Below are positions 26,596 to 32,956 of a stretch of 42,220 nt of DNA, piece by piece. The notes beneath the pieces were generated by a model. That model was not told the origin of the DNA and did no database searches. It was given only the letters and a program-made list of their open reading frames with translations. Every line of letters starts with the position of its first letter. The first letter of the stretch is position 1. This DNA is from an uncultured Lachnospiraceae bacterium (lineage in GTDB: Bacteria > Bacillota > Clostridia > Lachnospirales > Lachnospiraceae). The stretch spans positions 1 to 42,220 of the forward strand of contig CANDKY010000026.1 of assembly GCA_947385425.1 (NCBI GenBank), in the 5' to 3' direction. A program made the position numbers and the translations under genes.

Positions 26596-27714
26596 TTATC
26601 TGCCAAACGGATCCCTTATCATTTCCGCAATTTCCTCCACTGCCCCCCGATCCAAATCCGCATAAAGCGGCAGCACCAGTACTTCTTTTGAAAGCTTTCT
26701 TGCGCATGCAAGCTCCACTCGGCAATATTTGTTCTTAAAACATGCCTGGTCGGCAGTAAGAGGGTAAAAGTATTTCCTCGGAAAAATATTGTTTTCCATC
26801 AGTACTCTGCACAGCCCGTCCCTGTCCGTCCGGTAGCCCTCCCCAACCAGAATGGGGAAATACGCATAATTGGATTCCGTCCCTTCCCTGCTTTCAAAGA
26901 AACGGATTCCTTTCACTCCGTCCAGCAAATCCCGGTACAGTTCATATCGCCTTTTTCTTTCCTCCGCCGCTTCTACGGCATGCCTTAAATTACACAATCC
27001 CATCACCGCGCTGAACTCATTCATTTTGGCATTGGCGCCCACATCTACCACGAGCTCCTCATTCCGAATACCAAAATTTTTCAGGTTATACAGCCTCTCA
27101 TACATTTCATTGCGTGGGACGGACACGGCGCCGCCCTCCACCGTATTAAATACTTTGGTCGCATGGAAGCTGAAAACTGCAGCATCGCCGCAATTCCCTA
27201 TGCCCTTTCCTTTATACCTGACCCCGAATGCATGGGCTGCATCATAAATAACTTTCAGCCTGTATTTCCACGCAATCCGTTCTATCTCCTCTACATTGCA
27301 TACATTCCCATATACGTGGACAGGAATAATTGCCGCTGTTTTCTCTGTTATAAGCCTTTCGATTTTCGTTTCATCAATGGTCCCGTCCGATTCTTTCACG
27401 TCACAGAACACTGGCTCCAGCTTGTTCCTCACAATAGCGTGTGTCGTTGAAATAAAGGTAAACGGTGTTGTGATAACTTCCGCGCCTTCCGGGAACTCCA
27501 TCATCTGGATTGCCATTTCCAGTGCCATATGTCCGTTGACCATCAGTGAAAGTTCCGGCACCTCCAGGTATTCCTGAAGCTTTTTTTCCAGTTCCCTATG
27601 GTACTTCCCCATATTGGTAAGCCAATGGCTGTCCCACAAGGGCCTGATTGCCTCTATATATTCCTCATATGGAGGCATGCAGGACTGTCTTACCAGAATT
27701 TTCCTACCCTGCAT
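26596..27714 (-). CDS. DegT/DnrJ/EryC1/StrS-family PLP-dependent sugar aminotransferase
   Basis: The protein has 372 residues. It makes amino sugars by transferring an amino group to a keto-sugar nucleotide. Visible features are the N-terminal WLTNMGKYHRELEKKLQEYL, VITTPFTFISTTHAIVRNKLEPVFCDV, AAIIPVHVYGNVCNVEEI, VIYDAAHAFGV (the Asp that contacts the PLP ring), and FSFHATKVFNTVEGGAV with the PLP-binding Lys187. The ATG at 27714 overlaps the stop of the upstream secreted-protein gene by 11 nt (ATGCAGGGTAG), so that surface protein and this enzyme are translated from one message. An ATG two codons earlier is possible. The substrate is likely a 4-keto-6-deoxy sugar, by family. Confidence 0.92.
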   Translation of the reverse strand: MQGRKILVRQSCMPPYEEYIEAIRPLWDSHWLTNMGKYHRELEKKLQEYLEVPELSLMVNGHMALEMAIQMMEFPEGAEVITTPFTFISTTHAIVRNKLEPVFCDVKESDGTIDETKIERLITEKTAAIIPVHVYGNVCNVEEIERIAWKYRLKVIYDAAHAFGVRYKGKGIGNCGDAAVFSFHATKVFNTVEGGAVSVPRNEMYERLYNLKNFGIRNEELVVDVGANAKMNEFSAVMGLCNLRHAVEAAEERKRRYELYRDLLDGVKGIRFFESREGTESNYAYFPILVGEGYRTDRDGLCRVLMENNIFPRKYFYPLTADQACFKNKYCRVELACARKLSKEVLVLPLYADLDRGAVEEIAEMIRDPFGR

Positions 27715-28849
27715 TACCATTTCCCCCTTCTTCCACATCGGTATCCTTTCCGATGTCTTTCTGCTGTATATCTCCTTCTGTTTTCAGCCCCAGGCTGTTT
27801 CCTGCTCCGTCCGGGTACTCCGTTCCTGCCATAGCGCTTTTTTCGTCTTCTTTTTCCGTACCCGCCGGAACATCTTTTCCGTCTTCCTTTTCCGCTCCTA
27901 CTGATACCTCTTTCCCTTCTTCCTCTTCCGTACCCAGCGGCGTATCTTTGGAATCCGCCTTTTCAATCTCCGTCAGCGCATCCCCGCCGTTTGCCCCTGC
28001 CTCTCCGGCATCCCCTGCCAGTTCTCCTTCCCCTGCTTTTTCCTGTCCGGCTGCCACATCCTCCCCTTCTGCGCTTATTTCCCCAGGCACCTCTTCTACG
28101 CCTTCCTTCCAGGAATAATCCAGAGCTACTGTAATATCACCGTCCTGCCAGGGCTGGGCGGCGTATTCATTCACTTCCCCCTCAAACCAGAAAACCAGTT
28201 TTTCTTTCGGTTCAAGCTTTATTTCATACACAATGTTATCCTGGCTCAAATCCTCCCGGCCAAAAAACATTCTGTCCTCATTTTCAAACACCATTTCTAC
28301 ACAAACAGACTTCTCCTGACCGCTATGTATCTCTTCCCTGTCTGTCTTTACAATTGCTTCATCCTCCCCGTTTGAAAAACACATAGGGTGAGATAATAAC
28401 AGCGTCCCTGTCTCTGTCCCATTATTCTGTATCACATACCTTTCGGAATAAAGCTGCCCTTTCCCGTCTATTTCCCATGGGTCAATAACTACATGTATCT
28501 CTGAAGGTACCAACAGCGGATCGTTTTCTTCTTTCCCGTATTTTGCAGCCTCTGTCCCAGGTATCACCTGGCCGGATACGGGTATCATCTGGCCGGACAC
28601 AGATACCCCCGTCCAGGCAGTGCTGTCTCTATCCTCATTGTCCAGCCACGGCATAGTTTCCTCACTTTTTACCCGGTTCCCGCCCCCTCCTGCTTCCAGT
28701 ACCCCGTCTGAGGATTCCCCATTTTCCACAGTGCTTACAACGCCTTTCTCTGACACATCCCCGTTATGCTCTGCGGCAGCCGCCTCCACCGGAAAGCCGT
28801 GTATAATTATAATGAGAGCCGCCAAAACAGCCATCTTTTTCTTCATCAT
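27704..28849 (-). CDS. Secreted surface protein with acidic repeat tail
   Basis: The protein has 381 residues; GAGGTG lies 8 nt before the first of two adjacent ATGs. Signal peptide: MMKKKMAVLAALIIIIHGFP..EAAAAE, cleaved near residue 26. A linker rich in Gly/Ser/Glu leads to a beta domain: VPSEIHVVIDPWEIDGKGQL, YVIQNNGTETGTLLL, then VFENEDRMFFGRED, KEKLVFWFEGEVNEYAAQPW and ITVALDYSWKEG. The tail, about residues 260-381, is low-complexity, with imperfect repeats of TEKEDGKDVPAGTEKEDEK type. The beta domain shares motifs with the proteins at 8596 and 22465. No anchor is seen. Its stop overlaps the start of the DegT gene, tying a surface protein directly to sugar biosynthesis. Confidence 0.8.
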   Translation of the reverse strand: MMKKKMAVLAALIIIIHGFPVEAAAAEHNGDVSEKGVVSTVENGESSDGVLEAGGGGNRVKSEETMPWLDNEDRDSTAWTGVSVSGQMIPVSGQVIPGTEAAKYGKEENDPLLVPSEIHVVIDPWEIDGKGQLYSERYVIQNNGTETGTLLLSHPMCFSNGEDEAIVKTDREEIHSGQEKSVCVEMVFENEDRMFFGREDLSQDNIVYEIKLEPKEKLVFWFEGEVNEYAAQPWQDGDITVALDYSWKEGVEEVPGEISAEGEDVAAGQEKAGEGELAGDAGEAGANGGDALTEIEKADSKDTPLGTEEEEGKEVSVGAEKEDGKDVPAGTEKEDEKSAMAGTEYPDGAGNSLGLKTEGDIQQKDIGKDTDVEEGGNGNAG

Positions 28850-28951
28850 TTCTTAACACCTCTGCTTCCATGAACTAATCCATAAATCACCCGGTATAGC
28901 CCACATATGATGCATTACACCTACCGCAGGGACTCCCGCTCCTTATGCACC

Positions 28952-29066
28952 GGATATGGAAATATAAAAGGCATATCCTCCATATCCAGCGCATTCGGTT
29001 TTCTGTATGGTAGTCGTCCACAATTTTTCCCCCTGAATTTTCGTAGAATTTAACTTTCTACGAAAA
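28952..29066. other. Two inverted repeats upstream of the surface/glycan operon
   Basis: GGATATGGA and TCCATATCC (28952-28960, 28979-28987) form a 9-bp inverted repeat, and TTTTCGTAGAA and TTCTACGAAAA (29038-29048, 29056-29066) a perfect 11-bp one with a 7-nt loop. Both lie in the 222 bp upstream of the first gene of the minus-strand operon and could be operators or leader structures. No confident -35/-10 pair for that operon was found. Confidence 0.4.
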
Positions 29067-29073
29067 CAAAAAC

Positions 29074-29119
29074 GCTCCTGTTTCTCCTTTTTCAGCGGAG
29101 AGGCGGGAGCATTATTTTT
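29074..29119 (+). terminator. Rho-independent terminator-like hairpin
   Basis: GCTCCTGTTTCTCC (29074-29087) pairs with GGAGAGGCGGGAGC (29097-29110) through G-U wobbles on the plus strand, followed by ATTATTTTTC. On the minus strand the imperfect positions are C-A mismatches but a T-rich run also follows, so it may work in both directions. No plus-strand gene ending here was recognised. Confidence 0.55.
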
Positions 29120-29132
29120 CATTACTCTGAAC

Positions 29133-29189
29133 CAATGTCATTAGGATCCTTAACTTAAGATTTGCGATAGAGCGGAAAACTTAAGTTAA
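29133..29189. repeat. Degenerate copy of the CAATGTCATTAACTTAAG repeat ends
   Basis: CAATGTCATTA, a 6-bp insertion, TTAACTTAAG, 20 bp, then the inverse CTTAAGTTAA. These are the terminal sequences of the MITE at 29778-29986 with almost all interior lost, so this is probably a decayed or internally deleted copy. Confidence 0.6.
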
Positions 29190-29377
29190 CCAAAGACCAG
29201 GTGCCTGTTTTGCTTTCGGAGGGGTCAGCCTGTCTTTTTGCATCGTTTTGGATGGAGGTTTTACTTACAGACAATCTTCTGTAATGAAGAGCCTTGAGAA
29301 GTAAAAAGGCTTGAAAACCGCATAAATAAAGCATTTCTTACAGAAAGTCAACCGCACAGGTGGAAAATATTTTTCTA

Positions 29378-29406
29378 TTGCAAACCAGAATTGCATATGC
29401 TATAAT
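29378..29406 (+). promoter_or_regulatory. Promoter of the antitoxin small RNA
   Basis: TTGCAA (29378-29383), exactly 17 bp, and consensus TATAAT (29401-29406). Transcription would start near 29412. No protein-coding frame follows, only the short RNA and its terminator. Confidence 0.75.
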
Positions 29407-29411
29407 ACCGT

Positions 29412-29504
29412 TAGGCAACAAAAAGAAGTTATGGTGTCCCATGTGGCACACAAAAAGAACGCCCCCCAGAAGTACGTCACTACTTCCGGGGGGCTTCTTC
29501 TTTT
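29412..29504 (+). ncRNA. Predicted type I antitoxin RNA (par/RNAII-like)
   Basis: A transcript of about 93 nt is predicted between the promoter at 29378-29406 and the terminator at 29461-29494. It contains AAAAGAAGTTATG (29421-29433) and GGCACAC (29445-29451). The same two blocks occur on the plus strand at 29604-29616 and 29627-29633, the ribosome-binding and start region of the convergent toxin gene. The RNA is therefore complementary to the toxin message in two blocks of 13 and 7 nt, although it is not encoded opposite the toxin gene. This is how RNA II of the pAD1 par locus recognises fst mRNA. Not experimentally shown here. Confidence 0.65.
29461..29504. terminator. Bidirectional terminator shared by toxin mRNA and antitoxin RNA
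   Basis: GCCCCCCAGAAGTA and TACTTCCGGGGGGC form a 14-bp stem with one A-C mismatch on the plus strand (G-U on the minus strand) and a 6-nt loop. The plus strand continues TTCTTCTTTT and the minus strand GTTCTTTTTG, so both convergent transcripts can end here. Confidence 0.85.
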
Positions 29505-29537
29505 ACGGAGAAGTAAACCGTTCGGGCTAGGCTACCG

Positions 29538-29624
29538 CTATTCCTCTTCGTCTAACCACTTGCATATGTAGTAGGCAACTACACCCGCCAACACGGAGAG
29601 GATAAAAGAAGTTATGATTTCCAA
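29538..29624 (-). CDS. Small hydrophobic peptide, probable type I toxin (Fst-like organisation)
   Basis: This 28-residue ORF starts at TTG 29624, 7 nt after AAGGGGG, and stops at TAG 29538. The peptide begins MEIITSFILSVLAGVV and ends AYYICKWLDEEE: one membrane-spanning helix with a charged C-terminal tail, as in Fst/TxpA-type toxins that damage the membrane. The mRNA has a promoter at 29672-29699. Its 5' leader can fold GTTACC..GGTAAC and has CCCC opposite the GGGGG of the ribosome binding site, a possible translation block. An antisense-type RNA lies downstream on the other strand. No exact family name is claimed. Confidence 0.75.
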   Translation of the reverse strand: MEIITSFILSVLAGVVAYYICKWLDEEE

Positions 29625-29671
29625 ATGGCACACCCCCTTCCTGTTACCAGTATAGGGGCGGTAACAAATCC

Positions 29672-29699
29672 ATTTTATCACTTTTTAGACATTTTTCAA
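29672..29699 (-). promoter_or_regulatory. Promoter of the toxin mRNA
   Basis: On the minus strand TTGAAA (29699-29694), a 16-bp spacer, and TAAAAT (29677-29672). The start would be near 29665, leaving a structured leader of about 40 nt before the TTG start codon. Confidence 0.65.
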
Positions 29700-29777
29700 C
29701 AAAAATCACCAGTCACAGGGTTCGGCCCTTTTTTGCCAGTTGTTCAACGGCTTTTTTGCCGTGTTCATCATACGAAT

Positions 29778-29986
29778 CAATGTCATTAACTTAAGCTTTC
29801 CAGAGCGCCGCAGACCACATATCTCATCCGGACGCGCTTTCGCTCAGCGGCAGACGCAACGGTACTAACACTACATTACATGTAGTGTAGCGCCAAAACA
29901 CGGCGCCTAAGTGCCGGCGTCTTTCAATGGTCCGGATTGAGATATATGGTCTGCAGCGCCCCGAAAAGCTTAAGTTAATGACATTG
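29778..29986. mobile_element. MITE of 209 bp with inverted ends and 9-bp target duplication
   Basis: The ends are inverse copies: CAATGTCATTAACTTAAG with CTTTCC on the left and CTTTTC on the right, similarity extending over about 55 bp. The element is flanked by CATACGAAT on both sides (29769-29777 and 29987-29995), a perfect 9-bp target-site duplication. The interior contains nested palindromes (ACACTACAT/ATGTAGTGT, GGCGCC) and no coding frame of note. Related copies are at 29133-29189 (degenerate), 40386-40475 (left half) and 42169-42220 (one end, cut by the window). It must have been moved by a transposase encoded elsewhere. Confidence 0.9.
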
Positions 29987-30028
29987 CATACGAATAGTTA
30001 CACAGCACGCTTCGCCCGATTTCGGCAA

Positions 30029-30946
30029 TTACGTATCAGCAAGCTTTACATTAAGATTCCGGAAGACATTATCAATCTTACAGAAAATGGACGTCCCCCC
30101 AAGCTTCTGGTTGCCGGCGAAATGCAATCCGGCCAGTCTTCCATTCCCCTTTAAGATTACCGGAGACCCGGAATCTCCGCGGTCTGAGAAAAGCGTTCCC
30201 GCATCCGCCCTGACACAGGCGCAGTCATATCTATATACGCCGTCTACCTTAAACGTACCGTTTATGGTTTCAAGCGTACCTTCCGTCAGTCCCGTGGTCC
30301 GTCCCCTTTTTATCATCCTCTGGCCAAGGTCTGCGCTGGTGAGCGCCGTTGTCTGGCTGACCCTGCCGATTTCCTCTATCACATTCACGGCCACATCATC
30401 CGGCGCATTAACGATTGCCAGAGCCGCATCCGTATCTATGAAATCCGTTGCCTTGGATACCATTCCAACAATATTCTCCCTGCCGAATAAAGGCTGGGAG
30501 ACAGCCAGTCCTACGGTTTCCAGAACATGGAGATTGGAAAGCATATATAAATTGTTATCGCCGGCCGCCTGGGATTTGACAAAAGTCCCTAACGTGCCCA
30601 TCCAGGAGGATGAACCATTCCTCAGATAAATCTGAATGCCGCCCATCAGCGGCCGGTAACGCCCCTGATCCTGGGAAACCAAATTATCGCCGTCCACATA
30701 TAAAATATCCGTCTTAAACGGCGGTTCGACAATATATTCACAGGGAGCCGGGATATCCGACAGCAGATTTTTTCCCCGCAGGGTATCGACGGCGGACTGG
30801 CTTTCCGCATAGATCAGAAACGCCAATTCCCCGCCGCCGTCCCCGCCGTTTTTCCTGCGTCCAATGCCGATTCCATGAATTCCGCCGGAAGAGAGGATTT
30901 CTTTTTCATATTTTTCCTGTAAGGCTTTCATTTCTTCGTATCCCAT
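30029..30946 (-). CDS. Trypsin-like (chymotrypsin-fold) serine protease
   Basis: The protein has 305 residues. The ATG at 30946 overlaps the upstream stop by one base (TAATG) and lies 9 nt after AAGGAGG, so it is coupled to the Hint gene. There is no signal peptide, so it is probably cytoplasmic. The N-terminal 100 residues (GGIHGIGIGRRKNGG, LAFLIYAESQSAVD, YRPLMGGIQI) resemble the lead-in of NAL1-like proteases. The catalytic triad can be read as His140 (LYMLSNLHVLE), Asp173 (DFIDTDAALAIV) and Ser259 (RGDSGSPVI). GTLGTFVKSQ precedes the His strand. The target might be the Hint-domain partner or a product of it; that is inference. Confidence 0.85.
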   Translation of the reverse strand: MGYEEMKALQEKYEKEILSSGGIHGIGIGRRKNGGDGGGELAFLIYAESQSAVDTLRGKNLLSDIPAPCEYIVEPPFKTDILYVDGDNLVSQDQGRYRPLMGGIQIYLRNGSSSWMGTLGTFVKSQAAGDNNLYMLSNLHVLETVGLAVSQPLFGRENIVGMVSKATDFIDTDAALAIVNAPDDVAVNVIEEIGRVSQTTALTSADLGQRMIKRGRTTGLTEGTLETINGTFKVDGVYRYDCACVRADAGTLFSDRGDSGSPVILKGNGRLAGLHFAGNQKLGGTSIFCKIDNVFRNLNVKLADT

Positions 30947-31557
30947 TATACATTTACCTCCTTTTTAAGCTGCTCGTTTTTCAGATCCGACCACCTTTCA
31001 AGTTCTTCCAGCAGTTCGGGTTCCAGCGGCTCCGCCTCCTGCTGTGGTTCTTCCGTTATGCCGACAGGGGTCAGATAATCCCCCACCATAATCCCTTCCG
31101 CGGAAATCAGGGCGGATTCTTCAAGCTCCGGACTGTATACCTTATCGTTATAATCCATAGTTTCAAAATAGTAAATGTCTTTATAACTTCCGTCGTCAAG
31201 CAGTAACCTGTCAGATATCCGGATATCCTCCGCACGGATAATTCCCCGTTCGGTTGCAACAGGATGTTTTTTTGTGATAAACAAAGTTGCATCCTCAGAT
31301 ACCCCTAAAGCCACAATCTTTTCCTCCGTTCCCGTCACCATGTTCTTCAGAGGGACAAAGCCCTTTTCCGTAAATATTTTTTCGCCAACAGTAATATCGC
31401 TGATTTTTTTCATTCCGGACTCGGTGCGGAGCATAGTGTCTTTCCCCAGGCATCCCCACAAATCTGCAAAATAAAACTTATTTTGTCTTCCGGTATCTTT
31501 TCTAATTCCCTTATTACGCTTTGCCTTAAAGCTGTCATAAAACACCTCCCTATTCAT
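30946..31557 (-). CDS. Hint (hedgehog/intein) domain protein
   Basis: The ORF encodes 203 residues. Residues 36-150 form a Hint domain: CLGKDTMLRTESGMKKISDI with Cys36 at the place of the autoprocessing nucleophile, VGEKIFTEKGFVPLKNMV, FITKKHPVATERGII (block B-like His), and RISDRLLLDDGSY. No C-terminal His-Asn is visible, so it looks like a bacterial intein-like or non-splicing Hint. A Glu/Leu-rich tail (EEPQQEAEPLEPELLEELERW) follows. The first 35 residues are doubtful: the ATG at 31557 has no ribosome binding site, while AGGGAGG inside the frame points to another ATG at 31538 in a different frame. Co-translated with the protease. Confidence 0.72.
   Translation of the reverse strand: MNREVFYDSFKAKRNKGIRKDTGRQNKFYFADLWGCLGKDTMLRTESGMKKISDITVGEKIFTEKGFVPLKNMVTGTEEKIVALGVSEDATLFITKKHPVATERGIIRAEDIRISDRLLLDDGSYKDIYYFETMDYNDKVYSPELEESALISAEGIMVGDYLTPVGITEEPQQEAEPLEPELLEELERWSDLKNEQLKKEVNV
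31410..31538 (-). pseudogene. Possible remnant of a small antitoxin-like gene overlapping the Hint gene
   Basis: A 42-codon frame starts at ATG 31538, 4-5 nt after GGGAGGTG. It opens MTALRQSVIRELEKIPEDK, then ISFILQI, which looks like the N-terminus of small Firmicute proteins of the helical antitoxin-like type (xLRQxxxxxLExxPEDKxxFxxQI). After residue 27 the sequence stops making sense and reaches TGA at 31410. The Hint domain begins at this point in another frame. It may be a gene truncated by insertion of Hint sequence. Low confidence. Confidence 0.35.
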
Positions 31558-31676
31558 CTAATCAATAATTTTCAAATGAAATAAAAAATTCCGTTTTCCG
31601 AACTCCAGGCTTCTCCATCTCCTTTCCAAAGCTGTTCCCTTCCATAAACTTTCCGTAAAATTTTACATATCCTTTA

Positions 31677-31704
31677 TTGTTAATCATTTCCCTTGTGGTA
31701 TAAT
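31677..31704 (+). promoter_or_regulatory. Promoter of the membrane-anchored protein gene
   Basis: TTGTTA (31677-31682), 16 bp, TATAAT (31699-31704). A start near 31711 leaves an 88-nt leader before the ATG at 31799 and excludes an upstream ATG at 31703, which lies within the -10 box. Confidence 0.7.
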
Positions 31705-31798
31705 GGATAACAGCAAAAAAGTATCTCAAAAAAGTTTACAGCAATACGTATTCAATTATAATAAAGAAAATCATAATAAAGAAAAGAAGGTACCGCTT

Positions 31799-32554
31799 AT
31801 GGCAATCCATGATGAAATCCGCGAGCAGCAAAAAAAACTGAAAGGAAAATCCTTCAAAGAAAAACTGGGATATTTCTGGGACTATTATAAGATACACACT
31901 ATTGTCATTCTTTTCATAACCGTCTTTGCTGGCACGTTCATCTATGACGTTGCCACTGCCAAAGAGGAAGCCTTTTCAGCCACCCTGCTGAACGCCTACG
32001 GCGGTGAACGCCAAAATGATTTCCAGAATGATTTCGCCGGATTTGCGGGCATCGATACGGAAATCTATGATTGCTTTATTGATGCCAACTCCGCTTTAAA
32101 CCTTGATTCCTACTCGCAGACCGACATGGCAGTCCTCCAGCGCACCGTTGCCATGACACAGACCTCCGGCCTGGACATACTGACGGCCGATCTAAAACCT
32201 TTCACACATTTTGCCTCCAGCGGCATGTTCCTTGATTTACGCGATATCCTGCCGGAAGAAGAATATGCCCGGTATGAACCGTATTTTTATTATATCGATC
32301 AGGCTGCGCTGGATAAAGAAAGCGAAGCGAATGATTTTGAGCCCGCCGGGCCGGAATCCGTCCCTGACATCGACCATACGGATCCCTCTGCCATGGAATC
32401 CCCCATCCCTGTCGGCATCTATCTGCCCGGCAGCGCCAAACTGAAGGAATACAACTGCTATACCCTCAGCGGTGAAACACCCATCCTCGGTTTTGCCGTC
32501 AATTCCGAAAGGCCGGATACGGCCCTGCAGTTTCTGCATTACCTGACAGAATAG
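31799..32554 (+). CDS. Membrane-anchored extracellular protein of unknown function
   Basis: The protein has 251 residues; AAGAAGG lies about 9 nt before the ATG at 31799. A basic cytoplasmic stretch (MAIHDEIREQQKKLKGKSFKEKLGYFWDYYKIH) is followed by one membrane helix at about 36-53 (TIVILFITVFAGTFIYDV). The external domain (FSATLLNAYGG, LDILTADLKPFTHFASSGMF, LDLRDILPEEEYARYEPYF, PVGIYLPGSAKLKEY) resembles the ligand-binding part of extracellular solute-binding proteins. The family is frequent in Lachnospiraceae, but I know no function. It is monocistronic and ends just before a large inverted repeat. Confidence 0.8.
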   Translation: MAIHDEIREQQKKLKGKSFKEKLGYFWDYYKIHTIVILFITVFAGTFIYDVATAKEEAFSATLLNAYGGERQNDFQNDFAGFAGIDTEIYDCFIDANSALNLDSYSQTDMAVLQRTVAMTQTSGLDILTADLKPFTHFASSGMFLDLRDILPEEEYARYEPYFYYIDQAALDKESEANDFEPAGPESVPDIDHTDPSAMESPIPVGIYLPGSAKLKEYNCYTLSGETPILGFAVNSERPDTALQFLHYLTE

Positions 32555-32602
32555 GAAAACAACATAAACACGGAGCAGCTTTCAAGAGTTGCCCCCGGCT
32601 TA

Positions 32603-32875
32603 AAAAATTTCCACCTGTGGGGTTGGCGCCCTGTCCCCTCCCTGTGGCCCCTGGCTGCGCTGGAGAGGAAAAATCCATTCAAAAAAATGATGAGATTTCT
32701 TATGGCTTTTCTGGATAGATTTGCTGCCGTTTTGGGCGGAGTCACCGCCTGGCAGCAAATCTATCCGGAAAAACCGTTAGAAATATCTCATTTTTGCAGT
32801 TGGATTTTTCCTCTCCAGCGCAGCCAGGGGCCACAGGGAGGGGACAGGGCGCCAACCCCACAGGTGGAAATTTTT
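32603..32875. repeat. 273-bp palindromic element with perfect 75-bp inverted arms
   Basis: Bases 32603-32677 and 32801-32875 are exact inverse copies over 75 bp, starting AAAAATTTCCACCTGTGGGG. The centre (32678-32800) is itself mostly self-complementary: GGATAGATTTGCTGCC pairs with GGCAGCAAATCTATCC, and GGCGG with CCGCC at the tip. The whole element can fold into one long hairpin. It lies between two convergent genes and carries no reading frame worth naming. Fragments with the same ends (CACAGGTGGAAA) occur at about 29350-29364 and 40490-40550. No target duplication was found. Probably a MITE-type element that may also stop transcription. Confidence 0.85.
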
Positions 32876-32956
32876 ACTGTTTATGTCGATGCAATATACC
32901 ATCCGCTTCTGGATTATGAGAACAGTTTTGCCGATGAATGAAACCTATGAACGCAC

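Noticed and set aside
27648-28118. Ser/Pro-rich plus-strand frame opposite the secreted protein's acidic tail
   Set aside because: It mirrors the Glu/Gly-rich repeat tail of the minus-strand gene and has no ribosome binding site.
28918-28980. A 20-codon minus-strand leader frame (MEDMPFIFPYPVHKE) upstream of the operon
   Set aside because: No ribosome binding site, overlaps an inverted repeat, and nothing suggests attenuation; not enough to call a leader peptide.
29412-29504. Short protein from the ATG codons inside the predicted antitoxin RNA
   Set aside because: The frames from these ATGs are very short and enter the terminator hairpin; no ribosome binding site of suitable spacing.
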